Part shown: positions 35,705 to 44,156 of the stretch, piece after piece
Numbering within the stretch: the first letter of the stretch is position 1
Layout: the number at the start of each line of letters is the position of its first letter
Source of the DNA: Bradyrhizobium sp. CB1650
GTDB lineage: Bacteria; Pseudomonadota; Alphaproteobacteria; Rhizobiales; Xanthobacteraceae
Direction: 5' to 3'
NCBI RefSeq assembly: GCF_029761915.1
Contig: NZ_CP121695.1
Coordinates: 3,563,501-3,627,500 of the forward strand
DNA length: 64,000 bases
Made by a program: the position numbers and the translations under genes
The notes under the pieces: generated by a model
Told to the model about the DNA's origin: nothing
What the model saw: only the letters and a program-made list of their open reading frames with translations
Database searches by the model: none

Positions 35705-37381
35705 TTAGCCCCGACCGACAAGATGAAGCGCAGCGCGCCAGGCGTGCTGCGACAGGGCTTCGAGGTTTCGAACCGTTTCGACGCGAAGGAGAGCTGCGTC
35801 GGCGGTGAGCGTCCCGCCGGCCACCGCCCCGACCGTCGCGCTGCGGTGCCTGCGCAGCACTTCGTCGAGTTCCGTCGTACAACGCGCGAGCTCGGCGATG
35901 GCTTCGTCGGGCGGGTTCGCGCGTGGACCGGCCATCGCGTCGGCATGTGACGCCGGAGGCGATCCGGCCACGCGGGGCGGTGCTGCCACACCGCGCGCAA
36001 TCGCGGCCGCGCTTCGCATCACTTCTGCGCAGAGCTCTCCGGCACGGACGTCCTCCGGTCCATCCGCCACCGAACTGAAATTGATTCCTTCATTCACCAG
36101 GTCCGTCAGCCGAGTCGCGCGGTCGAGTGCGTGCAGTGTGTTCGTGAGATGCCGTTGCTCGTCGTCGATGTCAGGCGGTCCGGTCGTATCCGACAGGAAT
36201 ATTCGTGCCTGGCGCAGGGCATCGGCCGCCTCCTGCACGGATACGGTGTTCTTCCCCAGGCGCATGGGCCCGGCGCGGCCGGCCAGTCGCGCCTCGACCG
36301 ACCCGCACACCGTCACGAGCACGCGCGCGATCGTTCGCCGCACCGCTTCGACAGCCAGAATAGGCGTAGCGAGTACCGACGGATCGAGACACCGCGTCAG
36401 CGGCGAGCCACGCTCGGGCAGAATCCACTCGAGCAGTCGCGTGAACCAGTTGATCAGCGGCAGCAGGACCACCACGCCGGCAACATTGAACGCCGTGTGG
36501 TATCCGGCCAGCAGCGTGACGCCATCGATCGTGCTCGAGGCACGCAGGAGCATGGGCGTAACGACGGGAAAGGCTATCAGCGCGATGAGTGCGGCGACCA
36601 GCTTGAAAAGCACATGGGCGATGACCAGCCGCCTGGCGGTGGTGCTCGCGCCGATCGCAGCCAGGGCCGAACTCGCGGCCGTGCCGATGTTCTGGCCGAT
36701 GATCAACGCGCAGGCCTGGTCCAGCCCGATGGCGCCGGCGAAATTGCCGGACAAGGTCACCGCGATGGCGGCCGTCGACGATTGCATCAGCGCGGTCATG
36801 ATCAGTCCGATCACGACCAGCGCCAGGACGCCGAATATGCCCAGCCACCATGGAGTCCCGGGGCTGCCGAGAACGGCAGGCAGGTCCGCCGGGTGCAATC
36901 GTTCCGCCAGCCCACCCATGCCTTGCTGCAGGGTCGTCAGGCCAAACAGCACAAGCCCGAACCCTGCGAGCGCGGCGCCGACCCCGGAGATTCGTCCCCG
37001 GCCGAGAAGCTTCGTCAACGCACCAACGAAGATCATCGGCAGCGCTGCGGCCGTCAGCGAGACACGGACGCCGATCAGCGCGACCAGCCAGCCCGTGCCA
37101 GTGGTGCCGATATTCGCGCCGAAGACGAGGCCCAACCCTTGCTGGAACGTCAGCAAGCCGGCGCTGACGAGACCGATCGTCGTCATGGTCGTGGCGCTGG
37201 AGGATTGCACCAGCAGCGTGACCATGGCGCCCCAAAACGAGCCAAGCAGCGGCGTCGAGGCCGCCTTGCTCAGCACCGCGCGCAGCGCGGAGCCGACCAG
37301 CGCCTTCAGGCCTTCCGTCATCACGGTCATGCCAAGCAGGAACAGACCTACGCCGCCGAGTATCGCGATCGCCGTAGACAT
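35705..37381 (-). CDS. Na/Pi cotransporter family protein
   Basis: A 558-residue sodium/phosphate symporter-like protein. The membrane half contains two inverted Na_Pi_cotrans repeats with the hallmark QSSSATTMT (near residue 58) and MQSSTAAIAV, plus FGANIGTTGTGW and IIGQNIGTAAS. From about residue 360 the chain is soluble and helical, as in PhoU-like tails of YjbB/NptA relatives. It may export or import phosphate in response to cell level. ATG 37381 has AGGAG seven bases upstream; a start at 37408 is less likely. No pho box was searched with confidence. Confidence 0.9.
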   Translation of the reverse strand: MSTAIAILGGVGLFLLGMTVMTEGLKALVGSALRAVLSKAASTPLLGSFWGAMVTLLVQSSSATTMTTIGLVSAGLLTFQQGLGLVFGANIGTTGTGWLVALIGVRVSLTAAALPMIFVGALTKLLGRGRISGVGAALAGFGLVLFGLTTLQQGMGGLAERLHPADLPAVLGSPGTPWWLGIFGVLALVVIGLIMTALMQSSTAAIAVTLSGNFAGAIGLDQACALIIGQNIGTAASSALAAIGASTTARRLVIAHVLFKLVAALIALIAFPVVTPMLLRASSTIDGVTLLAGYHTAFNVAGVVVLLPLINWFTRLLEWILPERGSPLTRCLDPSVLATPILAVEAVRRTIARVLVTVCGSVEARLAGRAGPMRLGKNTVSVQEAADALRQARIFLSDTTGPPDIDDEQRHLTNTLHALDRATRLTDLVNEGINFSSVADGPEDVRAGELCAEVMRSAAAIARGVAAPPRVAGSPPASHADAMAGPRANPPDEAIAELARCTTELDEVLRRHRSATVGAVAGGTLTADAALLRVETVRNLEALSQHAWRAALHLVGRG

Positions 37382-37625
37382 GCGGGCTCCTGATGAGGCC
37401 GTCGGCACTGTAGCGCAGTTGGGAGGCGCGCGCAGCCGACAAGGCTACGGCGACAGCAGGGGCGGGCGCGCGCAATCGGCTTCGTTTGAAGCTGACGTCC
37501 AGTCTGCCCCACGCTTTCGTGATCTGGTGAAATCGCAGATCACGTAACGCCAGCACCTGCTGTGCGTAGCTGCTCAGAGGACGCGAGTCGGCGCACCAGC
37601 CGAATGGCCGAACGGAGAGAGCAAG

Positions 37626-38123
37626 GTGTCGAACATGAAAGCGCGGTTCAATGTCGCCGAAAGCGGAGGCGGCTCTTATCGTCTTTTGGCTATCCTGCGT
37701 TGGGTCATGGTTGTCATCTTCGTATCGTTCGGCATGCAAAAATTCACGTTGCAGTCGGCCCAAGGCATCGCTCAATTCATCAGCAACAGTCCATTTGTCT
37801 CGTGGTTGTCGCTGTTCGGCCTCAGGGGAGAAGCTTACTTCCTTGGTGTTGTCGAATTTGCCATTGCCGCATTGCTTGCGGCAGGTGCTTTCATCCCGAT
37901 CCTGTCAGCCGTGGGTTCGCTGATGGGCGTGGTCACGTTCGCGATTACGTGGTCATTCTTCTTCACGACACCCGGGGTCGTCATATGGAGCATATCGACG
38001 GACCCTATGGCCTGGAATCTCGCAGGCGAGTTTCTGTTCAAGGATATCGTATTGTTTTGCGTCTGCCTCGTCTTGTTCCTGGCCTCGCTGCCGAAGTCTC
38101 TTGTCCAATCACGAACGGACTAG
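37626..38123 (+). CDS. DUF417 (YkgB-type) membrane protein
   Basis: A 165-residue protein with four hydrophobic helices. Typical DUF417 features are RWVMVVIFVSFGMQKFT, the SNSPFVSW segment and VVEFAIAALLAAGAF. The family is of unknown function; members are often found next to stress or redox genes. The gene starts with ATG 37626 after an AAGG site and is divergent from the Na/Pi gene across about 244 bp in which no other gene is seen. Confidence 0.85.
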   Translation: MSNMKARFNVAESGGGSYRLLAILRWVMVVIFVSFGMQKFTLQSAQGIAQFISNSPFVSWLSLFGLRGEAYFLGVVEFAIAALLAAGAFIPILSAVGSLMGVVTFAITWSFFFTTPGVVIWSISTDPMAWNLAGEFLFKDIVLFCVCLVLFLASLPKSLVQSRTD

Positions 38124-38185
38124 GACTTCAATGGCATTGCAAGCGGCTCCCTCTTGCGTCGATGCCGCGCGGCTTCGAGACCATG

Positions 38186-38641
38186 TCACACGTCGCGGTA
38201 TCCTCGTTCCTGCAACACCCAACGGTTGCCATCCGGGTCCGAGAAATCCGCGAAGCTGGCGTAGTCCCGTCGCACGGGATCGAGTCCGGGGGCGAAACCT
38301 CCGTCCCACGCGTCGATGGGTGTCTTGTGGCGGATGTCGCCGATATCGACGCCACGTTCAAGCAGGCGGCTCCGAACAGCCTCGAGGTCAGTCACGACGA
38401 GATAAATGTTGCGAACCGATCCCGCGGGCGCGTCGGTGATTCCGCGACCGATCTGTACCGAGCAGCCGGAGCCCGGCGGCGTGAACTGTACGACGCGAAA
38501 GGCATTGTTCGGCGCATAGTCGACGTCGAGCGTAAAGCCGACCTTGTCGACATAAAACTGCAGCGTTCGATCGACGTCGCTTACCGGCAACGTGATCACC
38601 TCGACTGAAGCCTTCATGTGCGTTGCGCTTGGTGTGTTCAT
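38186..38641 (-). CDS. VOC (glyoxalase/dioxygenase superfamily) protein
   Basis: The 151-residue protein has one paired beta-alpha-beta-beta-beta VOC module: VITLPVSDVDRTLQFYVDKVGF at the start and SFADFSDPDGNRWVLQE at the end, the latter with the usual Asp-Pro-x-Gly-Asn. VOC proteins bind a metal for isomerase, lyase or dioxygenase chemistry, or bind drugs. A ribosome site AAGG supports ATG 38641; ATG 38617 is an alternative. It lies 45 bp behind the MOSC fusion gene on the same strand. Confidence 0.87.
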   Translation of the reverse strand: MNTPSATHMKASVEVITLPVSDVDRTLQFYVDKVGFTLDVDYAPNNAFRVVQFTPPGSGCSVQIGRGITDAPAGSVRNIYLVVTDLEAVRSRLLERGVDIGDIRHKTPIDAWDGGFAPGLDPVRRDYASFADFSDPDGNRWVLQERGYRDV

Positions 38642-38686
38642 CGCGCTGCGCCTTGCTCTTGGTCTGATATGGGCCGCCCTCCGGGT

Positions 38687-40450
38687 TCACAAATCGATGA
38701 CGACGTCGCCAGCCGGTTGCGAGCAGCAGATTAAGAGGTTGCCGGCGGCGGGCTTGTCGAGCGGTTGCGGGCCATAGGCGACGACGCCCGAGATCAAGCC
38801 GCTTTCACAATTGTGACAAACGCCCGTCCGGCACGACCAACGGACCGGGACGTCGCACGCCTCGGCCAGCTCCAAGATGCTCTGATAGGCCGACCCCTTC
38901 CAGTGCGCGGCGATACCACTTCGCGCGAACGACACCAGCGGACCGGTGTTGGCGTCGTCGCTGGGAAGATGCGGGGCTCGCGCCGCTCCGCCGACGATAC
39001 CGGGAGTCATCGGCTCGCTGCCGTTGAAGATTTCGGCATTGATCCGCTCTGGCGCTATGCCCGAGGCCGCGAGCGCCTCCTTCATGTCCGCCATGAAGCG
39101 AACAGGCCCGCAGAGATAGACGTCCGCCTCTCGCGGGATGCCGATCCCATCCAAGATCGATTGCGACAGGCGGCCGGCGGCGTCAAAGTCCTCGCCCACC
39201 CGTTCTTGTGGGCCGGGCCTGCTGTAGCAAACATAGCTGCGGCCGTGAGCAAGCGCGAGCATCAGGCGGCGGACTTCGGCGGCGAATGGATGATGCTGCC
39301 GGTCGCGAGCCGTATGCAGCCACAGCACTGGCCGTGTGGAGCGAGTTTCCGCCAGCGCATACAACATCGCCAGAACGGGCGTCACTCCAATTCCCGCGCT
39401 GAGCAACACCACGGGACGCTCCGCCGGCTGCAGGATGAAGCTTCCGCGCGGCGAGCTGACCTCAAGAACATCGCCTACCCGGACATGCTCCTGCAGGTAA
39501 GTCCCGGCAAGCCCACCCGGCTCGATCTTCACGCTGATCCGATAACGCTCCGCCGAAACCAGACCCGAGAGCGAGTAGCTGCGAAGGATCGGCGGGCCGC
39601 CGCCATCTTGTCGAAGGCGCAGCACGACGTATTGACCTGGCAGAGCCGGGGCCAACGGCTTGGCGTCCGGATCATGCATCGACAGGGAAAGGACGTCTGC
39701 CGATTCCTGATCGATCGCGGTGACCGTGAGCGGTCGAAATCCCGGTACAACGGGGTGCAAGGCGGCTGTCGGCGCGAGACCCGCATTGCCACCGTCTCCG
39801 CCGGCCGTCTGGTTCTGCAGCAATGCCTGGAACGACCAGCGCCATCCGGGAGAGAGCGCCTCGATCCGCAATGCGCGCTGCAATCGATCACGTGGATGGT
39901 GGGGCGAATAAAGTAGCGCATTGATCTCTGCAACCGTCATTCGCTCGTTCGCCTCACCGACCTTCACGATGTCGTCGGTGGCGCCGACCTCGCCTTCCTT
40001 CAGAACGCGGAAGTAGAATCCTGGCCGTCCGCTGGAGGTCAGCAATGCTGGCATCCGCGGCTCATTGGTCCGAATGCCGACGCGATAGCAGGTGACGCGC
40101 GGTTGCGTGACCTCGAACAGTGCGCTGCCGATCCGATATCGGTCGCCGATGCAAACGGTATCGTCGGCCAATCCTTCGACCGTGAAGTTCTCGCCGAACT
40201 GCCCGTGCAGGAAGTCGCTCCTTTTGAGCTGCTCCTGCCAATAGTGATAGGATTCGATCTGATAGACGAAGACGGCTCGCTGCTCCCCCCCGTGGCCGGC
40301 CAGGTCGCCTTGACCGTCTCCTTCCAGATTCAACCGGCCGACCCAGCATCGCCCGTTGACCGGATGTTTCCAGATTCCGGTATGCACGGTGCGTCCCTTC
40401 CACTCGATGTCGCGCGGAAGTCCGACGTTCACCGATAGCAGTCGCGCCAT
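38687..40450 (-). CDS. MOSC - flavoreductase - 2Fe-2S ferredoxin fusion
   Basis: The 587-residue protein joins three modules. Residues 1 to about 220 are a MOSC plus 3-alpha domain (GDGQGDLAGHGGEQRAV, HGQFGENFTVEGL, VTQPRVTCYRVGIR), the YiiM-like type linked to molybdenum cofactor chemistry and N-hydroxylated base reduction. Residues about 240-470 are a ferredoxin-reductase-like flavin/NAD unit (RSYSLSG, LSAGIGVTPVLAMLY, YLCGPVRFM). The C-terminus is a plant-type ferredoxin with SCRTGVCHNCESG and a last Cys in LICCSQP. Together they form a self-contained NAD(P)H-to-MOSC electron path. ATG 40450 has GGAG upstream; the longer frame to 40711 overlaps the DUF427 gene. Confidence 0.88.
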   Translation of the reverse strand: MARLLSVNVGLPRDIEWKGRTVHTGIWKHPVNGRCWVGRLNLEGDGQGDLAGHGGEQRAVFVYQIESYHYWQEQLKRSDFLHGQFGENFTVEGLADDTVCIGDRYRIGSALFEVTQPRVTCYRVGIRTNEPRMPALLTSSGRPGFYFRVLKEGEVGATDDIVKVGEANERMTVAEINALLYSPHHPRDRLQRALRIEALSPGWRWSFQALLQNQTAGGDGGNAGLAPTAALHPVVPGFRPLTVTAIDQESADVLSLSMHDPDAKPLAPALPGQYVVLRLRQDGGGPPILRSYSLSGLVSAERYRISVKIEPGGLAGTYLQEHVRVGDVLEVSSPRGSFILQPAERPVVLLSAGIGVTPVLAMLYALAETRSTRPVLWLHTARDRQHHPFAAEVRRLMLALAHGRSYVCYSRPGPQERVGEDFDAAGRLSQSILDGIGIPREADVYLCGPVRFMADMKEALAASGIAPERINAEIFNGSEPMTPGIVGGAARAPHLPSDDANTGPLVSFARSGIAAHWKGSAYQSILELAEACDVPVRWSCRTGVCHNCESGLISGVVAYGPQPLDKPAAGNLLICCSQPAGDVVIDL

Positions 40451-40481
40451 GTCCCACTCCGCTTTGCTGGGACCGGAAGCC

Positions 40482-41033
40482 CTAGTCGCCGGTAGCCGCT
40501 GCGGGCCCGCCGCCGGGTGCTCGCTCCAGTTCGGCAAGATCGAGGTTTCTATCGGGACCGTGCGGCACCACAGCCTGACCCGGCTCGAGATGGAGCTGCA
40601 TGCCGTCGAGATGCACCATGACGATGTCCGGTTCAAACGACACCAGGTTGGCGATACGGTCAACCTCGGGATAAGCGTCAGGATACGACCACGCCGCCTG
40701 CCGCGCGTCATCGATGGAGTAATAGCTGCAGAGCCCCTTGTAGGGACAGAAGGTCTGGAGCTTCACGGGCGTGAGGGCGGACTCATCGATGTCGGCGCGC
40801 TCCGGCACGCGCGGAGCGACGTCGGCCTCGGGGAAGTAGGCGACGGGGTAGCGCCCAGCCTCGAATAGCAGAATCACGTGCTCGCTATCGGCAATCCAGG
40901 TTCCCCCGAACCGCACGCGCATGCGCCGGCGCAGCCGTTCGACGTACAACAATCTCTTGGGAAGCGGTTCCGGTGTGAGGAACCGACCGATTGCTCGTGT
41001 TGAGAGCGGACCTTGTTGCCAGGACAGTCCCAT
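40482..41033 (-). CDS. DUF427 domain protein
   Basis: A 183-residue protein of the DUF427 family: RMRVRFGGTWIADSEHVILLFE in the first half and TFCPYKGLCSYYSI in the second, each matching the repeated beta-rich core of that family. Function is unknown. ATG 41033 is preceded by AGGG, and a further ATG at 41042 is possible; the open frame extends to 41450 but that part is low in family similarity. It lies 31 bp upstream of the MOSC fusion on the same strand, so the two are probably one operon and may work together. Confidence 0.8.
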   Translation of the reverse strand: MGLSWQQGPLSTRAIGRFLTPEPLPKRLLYVERLRRRMRVRFGGTWIADSEHVILLFEAGRYPVAYFPEADVAPRVPERADIDESALTPVKLQTFCPYKGLCSYYSIDDARQAAWSYPDAYPEVDRIANLVSFEPDIVMVHLDGMQLHLEPGQAVVPHGPDRNLDLAELERAPGGGPAAATGD

Positions 41034-41534
41034 TGCGCTCATCCCTTCGACGATCGAGGCGGCAGACGTCCGGAGGTGCCCTCGCGCTAAAACGGGGACT
41101 CGGCAAAATGATGGCGAGACCCAGTTCTGGCTTGGCGCCTCCTCGGCCAATGCGAACGCGCACTGCGCCGACGGGCAAAACACCTGCGTCCTTGCAAAGA
41201 CCGAAACAAAGCTCGGCCGAGATCCGCCGCGAGACTGCGAAGGTGTGTCTGCCTGTCGAAATGGAAATTCAGATGTTGCTGCGGTCAATATTGGTGACAC
41301 TCGCCCTGAGGAGCGCGCCCCGAGGCCACCAGGCCCGGCCTTATCCTTCGAGACGCGTATTCCGCGCTCCTTTAGGATGAGGTTGCCACCAGGATCGCCA
41401 TTGCGAGCGCCAAACTTTCGGTCGTCATTCCCGGGCTTTGTCCCGGGCATCCACGTCTCTTCTCAATCGCGGATGCGCGTGGATGGCCGGGTCAAGCCCG
41501 GCCATGACGGAGAGACTGGGTTTTTCCGCCACGC
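41034..41534. other. intergenic region, no gene recognised
   Basis: About 500 bp between two minus-strand genes. It contains one dispersed repeat (41422-41510, own entry) and the 14-base string CGGGCAAAACACCT (41172-41185) shared with 7586-7599. Open frames here lack recognisable domains and ribosome sites. Confidence 0.55.
41422..41510. repeat. dispersed inverted repeat of the CCGGGC type
   Basis: Left arm GTCATTCCCGGGCTTTGTCC followed by CGGGCATCCACG pairs imperfectly with CGTGGATGGCCGGG and TCAAGCCCGGCCATGAC on the right, with about 20 variable bases between. Elements of this sequence occur many times between genes in Bradyrhizobium and Rhodopseudomonas. Confidence 0.88.
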
Positions 41535-42884
41535 TTACGAGAAGAACGCGATCTTCTCGGCCTGCGTCATACGGCGGATTGGCGCCAGGGGATCGTTGGC
41601 GGCGGCGCGGGGCTTTTGCAGGATGCCGCTGGCGAGGATGGTCGCACCGAGCGAGGGCTCGGGCAGCGGCGATGGCATCGGCAGTGTCGCGGTCGGCGCC
41701 ATGGCGAGGGGCACCGTCGCCGCCATGGCCGGGGCCGGATGCTCCATCACTTCGGCCGCAGCCTCGGCGATGGCGTCGGTGAGACGGGCGAGCGATTCCG
41801 CCGCGATCGGCGCTTCGACCGCCGGAGCCCGTACTGCAATCGGTGCGACCGCTGGCTCGTCCGCAATCGCTGCGACGGTAGGCTCCTCCACGATTGGTGC
41901 GACGGCCGGCTCCGCTGCGATCGGCTCCGGGATTTCAGCGGCAATTGGCTCACGGATGTCCGCGGCCATCTCCATCGGCTCGATGATCTCGTCGAATTCC
42001 GGATCGGGCGCGGCCATCTCGAATGCGATCCGCTCGAGCACGGCCTCGTCCTCGGCCTCCGCCGCTGCATCGAACGAAAGATCGTCTGTCGTCTCGCCAA
42101 GGGTGGTGGGCTCCGCGATCTCCGCGATCGCCGCAGGCTCGGCCTTCTCTTCGGCCGCGATGTGGCTTTCAGCGATGGTCTCCGGCTCGACGGCGATGTC
42201 CATCGCTGCGTCAGCAACCGGGTTCGCCTCGGTTGCGCCGATCTCTTCGACGCCCGTCTCTCGCTCGGCCGTCACCGCGACATCCAGCGGCGCTTCCTGC
42301 ATCGGAGCCGGGGAGGGATGCATCGCCGCTTGCGGCTTGGCGTCGCCGTCCGCGTCGGTCTGTTCGATCCGGTCCTTGAGCAGATCGAAGGCGGCCTTGA
42401 GCTCGGTGCGCGGGTCGATGGTCGAAACCTGCGCGCAGGCGCCCTCGATCGAGGCGAGCTGCGAATCAATCAGGTCGCAGATTCGCCCGTCGGCGCCGAT
42501 CTCGCGCCAGCGCCAGGAGATCTCCTTGATGATGCGCACCCCGCGATGAATCGGCGCGAGGCCCGCCTCGATCGCGGCCGGATCGAATGCCTTGCCGGCT
42601 GCGGCTTCGGTGTCCTCGACGGCGCGGCGGATCGCGATGAGCGCCTCGGGCAGACGATCCTCGACGACCGGTTGTCGCTGTGCCGCAAGGGTTTCTTCGA
42701 TTTTCGCGACCGCGTCCAACACCATGCGGGTGTCGGCATTGCGGTTGCGCTTGGCGTATTCGCCGAGGAACCAGCGGCCGCGCGCGGTCTCCATGAAGGC
42801 TTCGCGGATCGCGTCGTAGTCCTGCTCGTTCGGCTCGGCCGCGCGGGCGGACATGGGCGAGAGGGCGAATGCTTCGTTGGCCAT
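41535..42884 (-). CDS. Ala/Glu/Pro-rich hypothetical protein
   Basis: A 449-residue protein with two parts. Residues 1 to about 180 form a charged helical region (YDAIREAFMETARGRWFLGEY, then helices with DTRMVLDAVAKIEETL). The rest is low complexity, dominated by Ala, Glu, Pro and Ile in repeats such as EEPTVAAIADEPAVAPIA, and is probably disordered. The C-terminus RRMTQAEKIAFFS is short and charged. No domain is recognised. It is divergent from the MFS gene with a gap of 75 bp. The N-terminal part resembles chemotaxis- or cytoskeleton-type scaffold proteins only in a general way. Confidence 0.75.
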   Translation of the reverse strand: MANEAFALSPMSARAAEPNEQDYDAIREAFMETARGRWFLGEYAKRNRNADTRMVLDAVAKIEETLAAQRQPVVEDRLPEALIAIRRAVEDTEAAAGKAFDPAAIEAGLAPIHRGVRIIKEISWRWREIGADGRICDLIDSQLASIEGACAQVSTIDPRTELKAAFDLLKDRIEQTDADGDAKPQAAMHPSPAPMQEAPLDVAVTAERETGVEEIGATEANPVADAAMDIAVEPETIAESHIAAEEKAEPAAIAEIAEPTTLGETTDDLSFDAAAEAEDEAVLERIAFEMAAPDPEFDEIIEPMEMAADIREPIAAEIPEPIAAEPAVAPIVEEPTVAAIADEPAVAPIAVRAPAVEAPIAAESLARLTDAIAEAAAEVMEHPAPAMAATVPLAMAPTATLPMPSPLPEPSLGATILASGILQKPRAAANDPLAPIRRMTQAEKIAFFS

Positions 42885-42959
42885 GGCAATCTCGTCGCGC
42901 AAATCAGTGCGCGTTACAGTAACGATCACCACGATATCGACCGAATCGCAATTGGTTTG

Positions 42960-44156
42960 ATGGCACCCGAATCACAAATCCCCATCGCTGCGCCTCTGAA
43001 GCGCCGATTCGCCGTGCGGCTGGCGCTGTTCTATTCGGCGGTGTTTGCGGTGTCCGGCGCCCACCTGCCGTTCTTCTCGGTCTGGCTGAAAGCCATCGGC
43101 ATCGACGCGGCCTGGATCGGCGTCATCATGGCGCTGCCGGCGATGACGCGCTTCACCACGCTGCCTTACGCGACCGCCTTCGCCGAAAAGCGCCACGCCA
43201 TTCGCACCGGCATGATGGTGTCGACGTTCGCGACCGCCGCGGGCTTTGCCGTGCTCGGCTTGCAGCAACAGCCGCTGGTGCTGTTCCTGGTCTACGGCGT
43301 GACCTGCGTGCTCTGGACGCCGACGATCCCGCTGACCGACGCCTACGCGCTGCGCGGCGTTGCTCGCTACGGACTCGATTATGGGCCGGTGCGGCTGTGG
43401 GGCTCGGCGGCGTTCGCCGCCGGTTCACTCGCTTGCGGCTTTCTGGTCGACACCATCGCCGCGCGCGACCTGATCTGGGTCATCGTCGCGCTCGGCGTCG
43501 TCGCGGCGCTCGCAAGCCTCATGCTGCAGCCGCTGGACGATGTGCGGCGAAAGAGCGCGGAGCAGCGCGGCGGAACGGCGCTGCTGCGCGATCCCGCTTT
43601 CTGGGCGATCATCGTCTCGGCCGCGCTGATCCAGGACAGCCACGTCGCCTACTACACATTCTCGGCGATCAACTGGCGGACCCACGGCCTCGGCGGGCTG
43701 ACGATCGCGGGCCTCTGGACGCTCGGCGTGATCGCCGAGATCCTCGTCTTCGCGCTGTCGCCACGCTTTTCGTTGCACCCTTCGTCACTCATGATGATCG
43801 GTGGAGCGAGCGGCGTCGTGCGCTGGATCGTCACCGCGAACGAGCCGCCGCTCGCGCTGCTCGCGATCGTGCAACTCGGCCACGGCCTGACTTTCGGCAT
43901 GACCATTCTCGGCACCATGAGCCTCCTGGTGCAGCGGGTGCCGTCGCACCAGATGGCGCGGGGGCAGGGCTACTACGCCGCGTGCATCGGGCTATTGGGC
44001 GCGGCGACCTCGATCGTGTCGGGCGCGATCTATGCGCGAATCGGCGAGGGCCTGTATTACGTCATGGCCGCAATGGCCGGCCTTGGTGCGCTGGTGATGT
44101 GGTCGGCGCGGCACCGGCTCAGGGCTCATCCCCAGAGCGAGGCGTCCGGCGGATAG
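42960..44156 (+). CDS. MFS transporter (MFS_1-like, HcaT type)
   Basis: The 398-residue protein has about twelve transmembrane helices. The N-terminal part AVFAVSGAHLPFFSVWLKAIG and GPVRLWGSAAFAAGS fits the HcaT/LacY-like subgroup of the major facilitator superfamily, proton symporters of aromatic acids or sugars. ATG 42960 begins at the end of the divergent promoter region; the frame is open far upstream but that stretch lies antisense to the hypothetical gene. Its last 31 bases overlap the convergent epimerase gene. Substrate unknown. Confidence 0.87.
   Translation: MAPESQIPIAAPLKRRFAVRLALFYSAVFAVSGAHLPFFSVWLKAIGIDAAWIGVIMALPAMTRFTTLPYATAFAEKRHAIRTGMMVSTFATAAGFAVLGLQQQPLVLFLVYGVTCVLWTPTIPLTDAYALRGVARYGLDYGPVRLWGSAAFAAGSLACGFLVDTIAARDLIWVIVALGVVAALASLMLQPLDDVRRKSAEQRGGTALLRDPAFWAIIVSAALIQDSHVAYYTFSAINWRTHGLGGLTIAGLWTLGVIAEILVFALSPRFSLHPSSLMMIGGASGVVRWIVTANEPPLALLAIVQLGHGLTFGMTILGTMSLLVQRVPSHQMARGQGYYAACIGLLGAATSIVSGAIYARIGEGLYYVMAAMAGLGALVMWSARHRLRAHPQSEASGG

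Noticed and set aside
35805..37547. Long plus-strand frame opposite the Na/Pi cotransporter
   Set aside because: It encodes a Ser/Arg/Ala-rich sequence without family features; the minus strand has clear Na_Pi motifs.
41616..42959. N-terminal extension of the MFS transporter by about 450 codons
   Set aside because: It is antisense to the divergent hypothetical gene and has no transporter similarity; the family start is at ATG 42960.
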